Source: CBDBJK01 sp965206395
GTDB taxonomy: Bacteria > Chloroflexota > Dehalococcoidia > Lucifugimonadales > CATOSD01
NCBI GenBank assembly: GCA_965206395.1
Contig: CBDBJK010000024.1
Location: 1-40,996 of the forward strand
Length of the DNA stretch: 40,996 bases
Reading direction: 5' to 3'
The notes beneath the pieces are model-generated. The model was not told the DNA's origin. It worked only from the letters and a program-made list of their open reading frames with translations, and searched no databases. Shown piece after piece: positions 8,368 to 15,940 of this stretch. Position numbers and translations under genes: made by a program. Every line of letters begins with the position of its first letter. Position 1 is the stretch's first letter.

Positions 8368-9249
8368 TCACACCCGCAGGCTTTGCTCGTCGGCGTAACG
8401 GGCGTCCTGCGCCAGCAAATCATCAAGCCCGACGATGTTGAAGCAGTCTTCCAGGCTGTCCATGCTGTCCATCATGTGCGCCGTCGTGCCCTTTTGCTTC
8501 AACTCTCGCATGAGGTTAGAGACGACTTTGGAGACCATCATGAAGGCGCTTCCGGGGAAGATGACCAGCTTGTATCCCATGCTCTCTAGCTCTGATACGG
8601 ACAGCAGAGGGGACTTCCCAGACTCCACGAAGTTGTAAAGCAGTGGAATGTCAAAGGTCTGCGCGACGCGCTCCGCCTCCTCCGGCGTTCGCAGGGCTTC
8701 GACGAACAGAACGTCGGCCCCAGCCTTGATGTAGGCCTCGCATCGAGACATGGTGTCGTCCCAGTCGGTGACGGCGAGGGCGTCTGTACGAACGATGATG
8801 ACGAAATCGTCGTCTGTGCGCGCGTCCACGGCGGCGCGGATTTTCTGAACCATGTCGCCAACCGGTATCACGCGCTTGTTGTCCAGATGGCCGCAGCGCT
8901 TGGGCGATTCCTGGTCTTCGATGTGAATTGCGGCCACGCCAGCGCGTTCGTACTGCCGGACTGTGCGCTGCACGTTGAGCACGCCGCCATAGCCGGTATC
9001 GGCGTCCGCGATGACCGGCACGTCCACCGAACCGGCAATGGCGGCGGCGTTGGCGACCATCTCGGTCACGGAGGCAAGGCCGAGGTCCGCGTAGCCAAGC
9101 TGCGCAATCGACGTTCCCGCGCCAGTCATGTACACGGCCTGGAAGCCTTCGTTCTGAATGATTCTCGCCGTCAGGCAGTCGTAGGCTCCCGGCGCTACCG
9201 TAATCCCAGGCTCTTTAAGCATCTGCCGCAGTCGTGTCGTAGTTCGCAT
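8368..9249 (-). CDS. Isocitrate lyase / PEP mutase family enzyme (2-methylisocitrate lyase-like)
   Basis: 293 residues, cytoplasmic TIM-barrel enzyme. Motifs in order: VAPGAYDCLTARI, YMTGAGTS, VIADADTGYGG (metal and substrate carboxylate binding), IHIEDQESPKRCGHLD, carrying the flexible catalytic loop with the Cys of the K[KR]CGH motif, and VRTDAL. The KRCGH loop favours lyases (2-methylisocitrate lyase, dimethylmalate lyase or oxaloacetate hydrolase types) over true PEP mutases, but the substrate cannot be fixed. Start at ATG 9249 behind AAGGAG. It sits just inside IS copy 1 and is divergent from the DUF169 gene. Confidence 0.83.
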   Translation of the reverse strand: MRTTTRLRQMLKEPGITVAPGAYDCLTARIIQNEGFQAVYMTGAGTSIAQLGYADLGLASVTEMVANAAAIAGSVDVPVIADADTGYGGVLNVQRTVRQYERAGVAAIHIEDQESPKRCGHLDNKRVIPVGDMVQKIRAAVDARTDDDFVIIVRTDALAVTDWDDTMSRCEAYIKAGADVLFVEALRTPEEAERVAQTFDIPLLYNFVESGKSPLLSVSELESMGYKLVIFPGSAFMMVSKVVSNLMRELKQKGTTAHMMDSMDSLEDCFNIVGLDDLLAQDARYADEQSLRV

Positions 9250-9411
9250 TGTTTTCTCCTTAGTTGAGTGAAGTTCCCTGTATCAAAGTGTATACATAGA
9301 TGGGCGAATTTTAGCACTGCCTACCAAGTCGGTCAAAGACTCTCATTTGGCAGTATGATTCGGCTCTCTTTCGTTTCGATAAAGAACCCGATGCGATCTG
9401 TTCTGTCGTAA

Positions 9412-9440
9412 TTGACAGCTATCGATGGCACTGTTAAACT
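9412..9440 (+). promoter_or_regulatory. Likely sigma70-type promoter of the DUF169 gene
   Basis: TTGACA at 9412-9417 and TAAACT at 9435-9440 with a 17-base spacer and an upstream TG (extended -10) at 9432. It lies 60 bases before the start codon of the next gene. Confidence 0.55.
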
Positions 9441-9499
9441 CGCGCTCGTCGATTATGCCTGTTACTTAACCCCACAACAGTTTTTAAGGAGAAAAGGTC

Positions 9500-10207
9500 A
9501 TGAACAACAACACGCAGCGTATTATAGCCACATTAGAGGAGTCTCTGGGATTGCCGCGCCCTCCTATTGGGCTTGCCTTCGTCGATGGGCCGCCTGCTGG
9601 CGTCGAAAAATCCGACACAGGCGTGCCGTCGGCCTGCTCCTTCTGGCGCATGGCGGAAAAGAGTGTCTTCTACGCCTCAGAGGAAGAACATCTCAACTGT
9701 CCAATCGGCGTTATGACGATGGGCTTTCAGATTCCAGAAGAGCGCCAGGCAGAAGCTCAGACCATCGTCGAAACCATGTGCGAGTTGGAGTACATCACGC
9801 CAGAGGAGGCGAGCGCGATTCCGTCGGTCCCTGGAGGACACAAAGGGATTGTCTACGGCCCTATATCCCAGATGCCCGTCGACCCCGATGTGGCCCTATT
9901 CTTTTGCAAACCCGCTCAGGCGATGCTTCTAGTAGAGGCATCGGATAGCGTCACGTGGACAGGAGCGGGCATGACTGCCTTTGGTCGGCCTACCTGTGCT
10001 GCAATTTCAATGGCTATCAAGAGCAGCAACGCCAGCGCAAGTATGGGGTGTATCGGATTTCGAGTTTACACAGGCATTCCTGATGAGGAGATGCTGATCG
10101 TGGTTCCTCGTCAGCAGCTTGAGATACTCGCTAGAAAAATGGACACCATCGTGTCCGCGAATGGCAGCCTGGAAGAGTTTCACACCCAACGACGCGCCCT
10201 CGTGTAG
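9500..10207 (+). CDS. DUF169 family protein
   Basis: 235 residues, no signal peptide or membrane segment. The N-terminal PRPPIGLAFVDGPP, then ACSFWRMAEKSVFYA and HLNCPIGVMTMG, are the conserved Pro-Pro-Val/Ile-Gly and Cys-containing segments of DUF169 (PF02596). A later segment, GPISQMPVDPDVALFFCKPAQAM, matches the central domain. The conserved Cys residues suggest metal or cofactor binding, but the family has no firmly established biochemical role. Start at ATG 9500 with AAGGAG 10 bases upstream. Convergent with trmD, whose stop is 9 bases away. Confidence 0.82.
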   Translation: MNNNTQRIIATLEESLGLPRPPIGLAFVDGPPAGVEKSDTGVPSACSFWRMAEKSVFYASEEEHLNCPIGVMTMGFQIPEERQAEAQTIVETMCELEYITPEEASAIPSVPGGHKGIVYGPISQMPVDPDVALFFCKPAQAMLLVEASDSVTWTGAGMTAFGRPTCAAISMAIKSSNASASMGCIGFRVYTGIPDEEMLIVVPRQQLEILARKMDTIVSANGSLEEFHTQRRALV

Positions 10208-10216
10208 ACTGGATTA

Positions 10217-10981
10217 CTATTGGCTTCCCCGAAGTTCGTCGAGGAAGCGGTGGTCTTCCTCGGAAAGCTGCGCCGATTCCAGCAGGTCGGGGCGGCGCAG
10301 AAATGTCCTGCGAAGCGACTCCCGCCGACGCCATCGGGCTATCTCCGCGTGGTTGCCGGAGAGAAGCATATCCGGCACGGCCCAGCCTCGAAACTCGGCG
10401 GGACGGGTGTACTGCGGATGCTGAATCAGGCCGGTGGTGAACGAGTCGTCCTGCGTCGATTCCAAGGAACCGACGACGCCCGGCACAAGCCGCGACACGG
10501 CGTCGATGACGACCATCGCCGCAAGCTCGCCACCGCTGAGAACGTAGTCGCCTATGCTAATCTCGTCCGTCGCCAGATGCTCGCGCACACGCTCGTCTAC
10601 GCCTTCGTAGCGTCCACAGATTAGCACCAGGTCGCTATGCGCTGAAAGCTCCTCCACGACCTTCTGCGTCAGAGTTCGGCCTTGAGGCGAGAGCAGAATT
10701 ACGGGTGTGTCATCGTCCAGACGGGCGGAAGCGCGAACCGAGTCTACGGCCTCAAACAGGGGTTCCGGCTTCATCAGCATGCCTGGTTCGCCACCGAAAG
10801 GGTAGTCGTCTACCTTCCTGTGGCGGTCGTGTGCGTGGTCACGGATGTCGTAGGTTTTAACATCGACCAGGCCGTTTTGAATTCCACGGGCGACGATGCT
10901 CTCGGCGAAAGGACTTACGAACATCGCCGGAAAGATCGTCACGACGTGAAATCGCGTACGTAGGTTCAGTGTGTCCGCCAT
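10217..10981 (-). CDS. trmD: tRNA (guanine-N1-)-methyltransferase TrmD
   Basis: 254 residues. It methylates G37 beside the anticodon using S-adenosylmethionine, which prevents frameshifting. It has the SPOUT trefoil-knot motifs: VVTIFPAMF, DDYPFGGEPGMLMKPEP, LICGRYEGVDERV, ISIGDYVLSGGELAAMVVID and the C-terminal PDMLLSGNHAEIARWRR. Its start overlaps the 3' end of the MoaB/Mog gene by 16 bases, so translation is probably coupled. trmD more usually sits with rimM, rpsP and rplS; here it stands apart. Confidence 0.96.
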   Translation of the reverse strand: MADTLNLRTRFHVVTIFPAMFVSPFAESIVARGIQNGLVDVKTYDIRDHAHDRHRKVDDYPFGGEPGMLMKPEPLFEAVDSVRASARLDDDTPVILLSPQGRTLTQKVVEELSAHSDLVLICGRYEGVDERVREHLATDEISIGDYVLSGGELAAMVVIDAVSRLVPGVVGSLESTQDDSFTTGLIQHPQYTRPAEFRGWAVPDMLLSGNHAEIARWRRRESLRRTFLRRPDLLESAQLSEEDHRFLDELRGSQ

Positions 10982-11445
10982 CCCTTGACCATCTCCAGCG
11001 CATGGGCTATGGCCGGAACCGCAACCTCAAGGGTCTCTCGAACTGCCTTTGGACTGCCTGGCAGGTTGATGATGAGGCATCCAGACCTCACACCGGCCAC
11101 GGAGCGGCTGAGCATAGCCAACGGCGTGTTCTTCAGCGTTTCGATCCGCATGGCTTCCGCTATTCCGGGCGCTTCGATGTCGATAACGGCCCTCGTAGCT
11201 TCCGGGGTAACATCCCTGGGGCCAAGGCCAGTGCCGCCTGTAGTCAGTACAAGATCGACCTTTCCGCCGTCGCTCCATTCGCGGAGCTTTTCGGATATAA
11301 TATCTTTTTCGTCTGGAACGATATCACGAAGCACCTGCTCCAAACCTTCACGTTCCATAATTTCGCTTATGGTGTCGCCACTGGTGTCAGCCCGCTCTCC
11401 CTTAGAGCCAGCGTCGCTTATGGTAAGTATTGCTAGTTTGAAAAT
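10966..11445 (-). CDS. moaB: Molybdenum cofactor biosynthesis protein MoaB/Mog family
   Basis: About 160 residues. It adenylylates molybdopterin before metal insertion. Motifs: AILTISDAGSKGERADTSG, LVLTTGGTGLGPRDVTPEAT (nucleotide and MPT binding) and IINLPGSPKAVRE. Start: a strong AAGGAGG at 11452-11458 sits 6 bases before ATT at 11445, and translation from there gives the expected short N-terminus (MFKLAILTISDAG). A TTG at 11463 is in frame but lies upstream of that ribosome binding site and would add an Arg-rich extension. I prefer the ATT. Overlaps trmD by 16 bases. Confidence 0.88.
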   Translation of the reverse strand: MFKLAILTISDAGSKGERADTSGDTISEIMEREGLEQVLRDIVPDEKDIISEKLREWSDGGKVDLVLTTGGTGLGPRDVTPEATRAVIDIEAPGIAEAMRIETLKNTPLAMLSRSVAGVRSGCLIINLPGSPKAVRETLEVAVPAIAHALEMVKGWRTH

Positions 11446-11715
11446 GGTTCGCCTCCTTCTCAAACAAGGGCAAGGGTTGATGCAGACAGACCGACCCTGA
11501 AAACACCTCGGAAAAATAGGGCTAATTCACCTTGCATGGGTCGGGCTACCTCTGTGACACTCGCAAAGAATGTTGTGGGTTCATACGCTCGAAGCCATCC
11601 TATACTACCATGATTGGATGGTCGGAGCCTATGTCGTTGGTCTGCTCAACGCAGAATGCCGAGGGTTAGGCTGGCGTAATTGCGAAGGATTGGGGGGTGG
11701 CCCTCTTAGGAAGCG

Positions 11716-12639
11716 TTGGAAGTACGCCACACACCCGTAATGGCGCAGGAGGTTATCTCCGCCCTCGAAATCAAACCTCTTGGGACGTTTGTAGATTGCA
11801 ACGTTGGGGAGGGTGGGCATTCTCTGGCGATTTTGAGCGCCGTTACCCCAGGGCCGCATCTCCTTGGAATAGACCTGGATGCCGAATCGCTCATCGTGGC
11901 GCGGCGGCGGCTGGAAGCATACCAGGACACTGTTGTCCTGGTGCAGGGGAATTTCGCGGACGTGGGCACTATCGCCGAGGAACACGGCTTCAAGCCCGCA
12001 GACGGCATTCTCTTCGACCTTGGCCTGTCCTCGCTGCAAGTGGACACCGGCAGCAGGGGTTTCAGCTTTCGCCACGAGGCACGGCTCGATATGCGGTTTG
12101 ACCCGGGCCAGGAAACGACCGCTTATAACGTGGTGAATGAGTATTCCGAGGAATCGCTGGCTGACGTTATTTTCTGGATGGGCGAAGAGCGGAGAGCGAG
12201 AAGGGTAGCGCGGGCCATCGTTCGAAGGCGTCCGATAGAGACGACGACCCAATTGGCGGATGTGGTAACACGTGCTCTGGGTCGGCCTGCAAGGGGACGA
12301 ATTCATCCTGCTACGCGAACGTTTCAAGCAATCAGAATGGCCGTCAACAAGGAGTTGGAAAATCTGGAGCGTGGCCTTGAACAGGCCCTGGAACTGTTAC
12401 GCTCAGGCGGGCGTGTCGCGGTGATTAGCTATCATTCGCTTGAGGACAGGCTGGTGAAAAACAAGCTGCGGCACGAGGCGTCGGATTGCATATGTCCACC
12501 GGAAACGCCGATATGTATATGTGGCCATAAGGCCAGTATCAGGCTGATCAATCGGAAAGTGATAAAACCAACGCAGGCCGAGGTTCAGGCCAACCCTCGG
12601 AGCAGAAGCGCCCGTATGCGAGTGGCAGAGCGGATCTGA
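11716..12639 (+). CDS. rsmH: 16S rRNA (cytosine1402-N4)-methyltransferase RsmH (MraW)
   Basis: 307 residues. It methylates C1402 in the 16S rRNA decoding centre. RHTPVMAQEV, FVDCNVGEGGHS (SAM-binding loop), GILFDLGLSSLQVDTGSRGFSF, HPATRTFQAIRMAVNKEL and VISYHSLEDRLVK are all diagnostic. The start is TTG at 11716, preceded by AGGAAG at 11708-11713; starting there gives the standard MEVRHTPVM N-terminus. It opens the division cluster, and no mraZ precedes it. ftsA follows after 61 bases with no ftsL, ftsI or mur gene between. Confidence 0.96.
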   Translation: MEVRHTPVMAQEVISALEIKPLGTFVDCNVGEGGHSLAILSAVTPGPHLLGIDLDAESLIVARRRLEAYQDTVVLVQGNFADVGTIAEEHGFKPADGILFDLGLSSLQVDTGSRGFSFRHEARLDMRFDPGQETTAYNVVNEYSEESLADVIFWMGEERRARRVARAIVRRRPIETTTQLADVVTRALGRPARGRIHPATRTFQAIRMAVNKELENLERGLEQALELLRSGGRVAVISYHSLEDRLVKNKLRHEASDCICPPETPICICGHKASIRLINRKVIKPTQAEVQANPRSRSARMRVAERI

Positions 12640-12700
12640 ATGCTATGGCAATGATGACAACGGCGGAAGTGTACACTCCGTTTTCAGAGGAACCAATATT

Positions 12701-13954
12701 ATGGCAGACGCAACGATAATAGCTGCGATAGACGTAGGCACAACGAAAATTTGCACTATCGTCTGCAAGAAAACCGGGCCGACAAACCTTCAGGTGCTGG
12801 CATATAGCGTCGTACCGTGCGATGGCCTCAAGAAAGGGAACGTCGCGGATGCTGCGGCAACGGAGGCGGCGATTCGAGCTTCCATCTCTGAGGTGGAGCA
12901 TAAAGCAGGGCTTAGTATTCAGTCCGTCTACGTCGGCGTTACCGGCACGCACGTTGCTTTCGAGAACCGTTCGGATACCCTGAATTGGGCCGGTGAGCGT
13001 GGCGTCATAACTAACGAAGACCTTGAGCGGGTTCCTCAAAAGGTTGCTGCCGAGAGCCAGGCGTCCGGGCGCAAGGTAATTCACGCCATTCCGATGTCCT
13101 ACTCTTTAGACGGTAAGGAGGGCATCAGAAGCCCGCTGGGAATGCACACCAATCAGTTAAAGGTCGAAACCCATGTCGTGACGGGGGCCTCTTATATTGT
13201 TAACAGCCTCGTGGATGCTGTAGAGAGGGCCGGAGTTAGAATAGAGTCGCTCGTGTTGGAGCCGCTGGCGAGCAGCCTGGCGGTACTGACACAAGAGGAA
13301 AGGGAGCAGGGAGTCGTGCTGATAGACATCGGCGGTGGCACGACCGATGTGGTTGTATTCAAGAGGGGGAATATCCAGTATACCTCTGTCTTGCCTATAG
13401 GTGGCTATCAGTTCACGAACGATATTTCACTCACTTACGACACCACTTACTACGCAGCAGAGGAAGCAAAGCTCAAGTATGCTCACACCGAGATGAACGA
13501 TGTCCATCCAAATGATGAGATTTCCTTGCCGGTTGTCGGCAGATCGACTGAGCTTAAAGTGCCACTACGGGATATTCGCCAGCTAACGCGCGAGCGCGCC
13601 CGGGAGTTGGTGCGTCTGATCAAGCTGAAACTGGAAGACGCAGGCATTGAGGACATCTCCAGCATGCAGCTTGTCATCACCGGCGGGGCGTCTGTTTTGC
13701 CAGGGCTAAAGGAGCTAATCCAGCGAACTCTCACTCTTCACGTGCGCATCGGCGTGCCCGATGGTGGCGGGGATTTGCCAGACGAGCTTAAAGCCCCCGC
13801 ATTCGCGACCAGCACGGGAATCCTTCTGTGGGCCGCAGCACAACACAGGCCAGAGACAACCAGAGCGACCAACGGGGCAAGCAACGGCACTAAGAACGGA
13901 GGCGGTGGAGTCGTTTCCCGGTTTGCCAGACAAGTCAGAGGGTTGTTGTCCTGA
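12701..13954 (+). CDS. ftsA: Cell division protein FtsA
   Basis: 417 residues. Actin-fold ATPase that tethers FtsZ to the membrane. IIAAIDVGTTKICTIV is the first phosphate loop. GVVLIDIGGGTTDVVVFKRG is the second phosphate loop, and VITGGASVLPGL is the adenosine motif. The C-terminus, after an Asn/Gly/Thr-rich linker, ends VVSRFARQVRGLLS, a classic amphipathic membrane-targeting helix. Upstream AGAGG lies 11-12 bases before the ATG. Followed by ftsZ after 113 bases. Confidence 0.96.
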   Translation: MADATIIAAIDVGTTKICTIVCKKTGPTNLQVLAYSVVPCDGLKKGNVADAAATEAAIRASISEVEHKAGLSIQSVYVGVTGTHVAFENRSDTLNWAGERGVITNEDLERVPQKVAAESQASGRKVIHAIPMSYSLDGKEGIRSPLGMHTNQLKVETHVVTGASYIVNSLVDAVERAGVRIESLVLEPLASSLAVLTQEEREQGVVLIDIGGGTTDVVVFKRGNIQYTSVLPIGGYQFTNDISLTYDTTYYAAEEAKLKYAHTEMNDVHPNDEISLPVVGRSTELKVPLRDIRQLTRERARELVRLIKLKLEDAGIEDISSMQLVITGGASVLPGLKELIQRTLTLHVRIGVPDGGGDLPDELKAPAFATSTGILLWAAAQHRPETTRATNGASNGTKNGGGGVVSRFARQVRGLLS

Positions 13955-14067
13955 ATAGTATTTGTAAATCTGAAAAGTATATCTTTATCACCCTCAAAAG
14001 CGAGGGTTTGAATTGCCGAATAGAAGTCCGAAAGCAAATTTCCTAGAAACTGGAGAGGGAGGAGTCA

Positions 14068-15168
14068 ATGGCCGTCACCAACAGAGACCCCGATGGAGTC
14101 GCACGGATTAAGGTAGTAGGCGTAGGCGGTGGAGGCTCGAACGCCGTCTCAAGGATGTTCAGGGAGCGCATGCCTGGCGTGGAGTATATGGTGGTGAACA
14201 CCGATGCCCAGGCCCTGATGCGGTGCGACGTGCCCTTGAAGATTCGAGTCGGGGACCAGCTCACCGGCGGTAAAGGCGTAGGAGGCAACCCAGACCTGGG
14301 TATGCGCTCCGCCGAGGAAAGCAGAGAAGAGCTGTATGAGGCCATGCGCGACTCCGACATGGTGTTCGTCGCAGCAGGTATGGGCGGAGGCACTGGCACG
14401 GGCGCGGCACCAGTCGCGGCCCAGATGGCCAAAGAAACGGGCGCACTGACTGTTGGGGTAGTAACCCGGCCGTTCAGCTTCGAAGGTCTGCGGCGCGCTC
14501 AGGTAGCCGAAGAAGGCATCAAACGCTTGAGGGAGCATGTCGATACGCTTCTGGTCATCCCTAATGAGCGTCTCCACGTCATCTGCGAAGAGGAGATCAC
14601 CGCCGAGAACGCCTTCAGGATGGCTGACGATGTTCTTCGTATGGGTGTGCAGTCTATCGCGGAGCTTGTGACCGTGCCGGGCGAGATCAACCTGGACTTC
14701 GCCGACATACAGGCAATCATGCGAGATGCTGGCCCTGCGTGGATGTCCATCGGCTTCGGCGTCGGCGAACACAGGGCAAGGGAGGCGGCGCAGCGTGCCA
14801 TCACCAACCCATTGCTCGATGTGTCCATCGAAGGGGCTAGCGGCGTGCTGTTCAACATCACCGGGGGCAGCGACCTCAAGCTGTCGGAGTTGCACGAGGC
14901 CGCCGAAGTCATCCAGCGAGTCGTCGAGCCTGACGCCAACATCATCTTCGGCATGGTCACCGACCTGAAGCTGGAGAACGAAATCAAGCTCACGATTATC
15001 GCTACTGGCTTCCCCACTACCGAGAATATTCAGGAGCGAGAAGACAACGTCGCCCAGATGCTGCGAGAAGCCCTCACCAGCGACGAGGCACAGCTTGACC
15101 TGCCGCCGTTCCTTCGCAGGCACACCAAGGCGCGTAAGGTAGACCCCTCTCAGATCAACACGCACTAA
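14068..15168 (+). CDS. ftsZ: Cell division protein FtsZ
   Basis: 366 residues. Tubulin-like GTPase forming the division ring. VVGVGGGGSNAV, VNTDAQAL, the tubulin signature GGGTGTG at about residues 106-112 and the T7 loop region (NLDFADIQAIM) are all present. The C-terminal linker is very short, and the protein ends with LDLPPFLRRH, the conserved peptide that binds FtsA, followed by 14 more residues. Strong GAGGGAGGAG ribosome binding site. Terminator directly downstream. Confidence 0.97.
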   Translation: MAVTNRDPDGVARIKVVGVGGGGSNAVSRMFRERMPGVEYMVVNTDAQALMRCDVPLKIRVGDQLTGGKGVGGNPDLGMRSAEESREELYEAMRDSDMVFVAAGMGGGTGTGAAPVAAQMAKETGALTVGVVTRPFSFEGLRRAQVAEEGIKRLREHVDTLLVIPNERLHVICEEEITAENAFRMADDVLRMGVQSIAELVTVPGEINLDFADIQAIMRDAGPAWMSIGFGVGEHRAREAAQRAITNPLLDVSIEGASGVLFNITGGSDLKLSELHEAAEVIQRVVEPDANIIFGMVTDLKLENEIKLTIIATGFPTTENIQEREDNVAQMLREALTSDEAQLDLPPFLRRHTKARKVDPSQINTH

Positions 15169-15207
15169 TTCAGAAGAATGCCCTTCACAGGGCGATAGCT
15201 TCTTCGC

Positions 15208-15240
15208 AACGGGGCCGCCAATTAAGGCGGCCCCGTTTAA
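15208..15240 (+). terminator. Rho-independent terminator of the division cluster
   Basis: AACGGGGCCGCC (15208-15219) pairs perfectly with 15226-15237 over a 6-base loop, followed by a short T run. It lies 40 bases after the ftsZ stop. Confidence 0.85.
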
Positions 15241-15591
15241 TAAGTGGTCATAAGGACACTGGTGCAGGTAACACCGGCGTCCCCGCCTTTATTTAGTACC
15301 ATCTATTACCCCTCCGCGCCTGTATCAAGGTAAAAAGTGCATTTTCACCGTCAATTAGCAAGCAGTGTTGTGCGTATACCCTGACTGAATTATTACTACT
15401 GAACCAAAAGTGTCAGAACAGGCGTACCTATAGTGGGATTCCACCGCAAGAATCAGTGGCAAAAGCCCGAAAACGAGACTAAGAAACCATAGACATACGG
15501 TTATCAACACTGTATCTTACTGTCGTAAGACAGCATGAAGGGATATTGGCGAGCATAGTTCGACCCTCCCACCTATCTGGGCTTAAAAGTT
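15241..15591. other. Intergenic stretch, no gene seen
   Basis: 350 bases between the ftsZ terminator and the tRNA genes. Only small palindromes are visible (for example AAAAGTGCATTTT near 15335 and CTTAC-GTAAG near 15515). No open frame with a ribosome binding site and no recognised RNA. Confidence 0.5.
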
Positions 15592-15680
15592 TGGTGGGGA
15601 CGGAGGGATTCGAACCCTCAATCCGCATACGCGGCAGCTACTTCACAGGTAGCCGTGAATGCCAATTCCACCACGTCCCC
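15592..15680 (-). tRNA. Class II (long variable arm) tRNA with GUG anticodon, tRNA A
   Basis: On the minus strand it folds as a complete cloverleaf: acceptor GGGGACG/CGTCCCC, D-arm GTG/CAC around GAATTGGCATT, and anticodon stem GCTAC/GTAGC with loop CTGTGAA. The variable arm pairs CCGC/GCGG, and the T-arm is GAGGG/CCCTC around TTCGAAT. A73 and an encoded CCA follow (15592-15594). The anticodon lies at 15644-15646 and reads GTG (His, CAY codons). The D-arm and long variable arm are of bacterial tRNA-Leu type, and there is no G-1:C73 pair as in ordinary tRNA-His. Identity therefore uncertain: a missense-type tRNA-Leu, an unusual tRNA-His, or a decayed gene. Confidence 0.8.
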
Positions 15681-15692
15681 GAATGTTGTTAA

Positions 15693-15784
15693 TGGCGTGC
15701 CCAGGGCGGGATTCGAACCCGCACGGTTGGAATAACCACCGGAGTCACAATCCGGCGTGTCTGCCAATTCCACCACCTGGGCAC
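15693..15784 (-). tRNA. Class II (long variable arm) tRNA with GUG anticodon, tRNA B
   Basis: Folds with acceptor GCCCAGG/CCTGGGC and D-arm GTG/CAC around GAATTGGCAGA. The anticodon arm is CCGGA-TTGTGAC-TCCGG, the variable arm GGTT/AACC and the T-arm GCGGG/CCCGC around TTCGAAT. The anticodon (15746-15748) is GTG. The anticodon arm closely resembles that of ordinary bacterial tRNA-His, while the D-arm and variable arm are Leu-like. Two extra bases at each end (GT and AC) also pair, giving a 9-base acceptor followed by G and CCA. With a normal 7-base stem the discriminator would be A and CCA would not be encoded. Only 12 bases separate it from tRNA A, and both are probably cotranscribed. Confidence 0.8.
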
Positions 15785-15940
15785 TTTTTTATGTGGCGAC
15801 TTAGGCCACGCTATTACTATTACCACCTTTCTTCTAGCAACGTATAGCGACTTTCCACGCTCTTTTCTAGCACTAATGTCAATCCATATCAATGCACTTT
15901 GGGCACCTAGAAATACGGGTTTCTGCTTAGGAGGTACTTA

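Noticed and set aside
9412..9948. 178-codon frame overlapping the DUF169 gene
   Set aside because: Different frame over a gene with clear DUF169 motifs and a proper ribosome binding site.
12548..13084. 178-codon minus-strand frame spanning the rsmH-ftsA gap
   Set aside because: Shadow of two well-defined genes on the plus strand; checked as a possible ftsQ or ftsL and rejected.
14149..15165. 338-codon open frame on the minus strand
   Set aside because: It lies fully antisense to ftsZ, whose protein motifs are unmistakable; it is a by-product of the GC-rich codon pattern.
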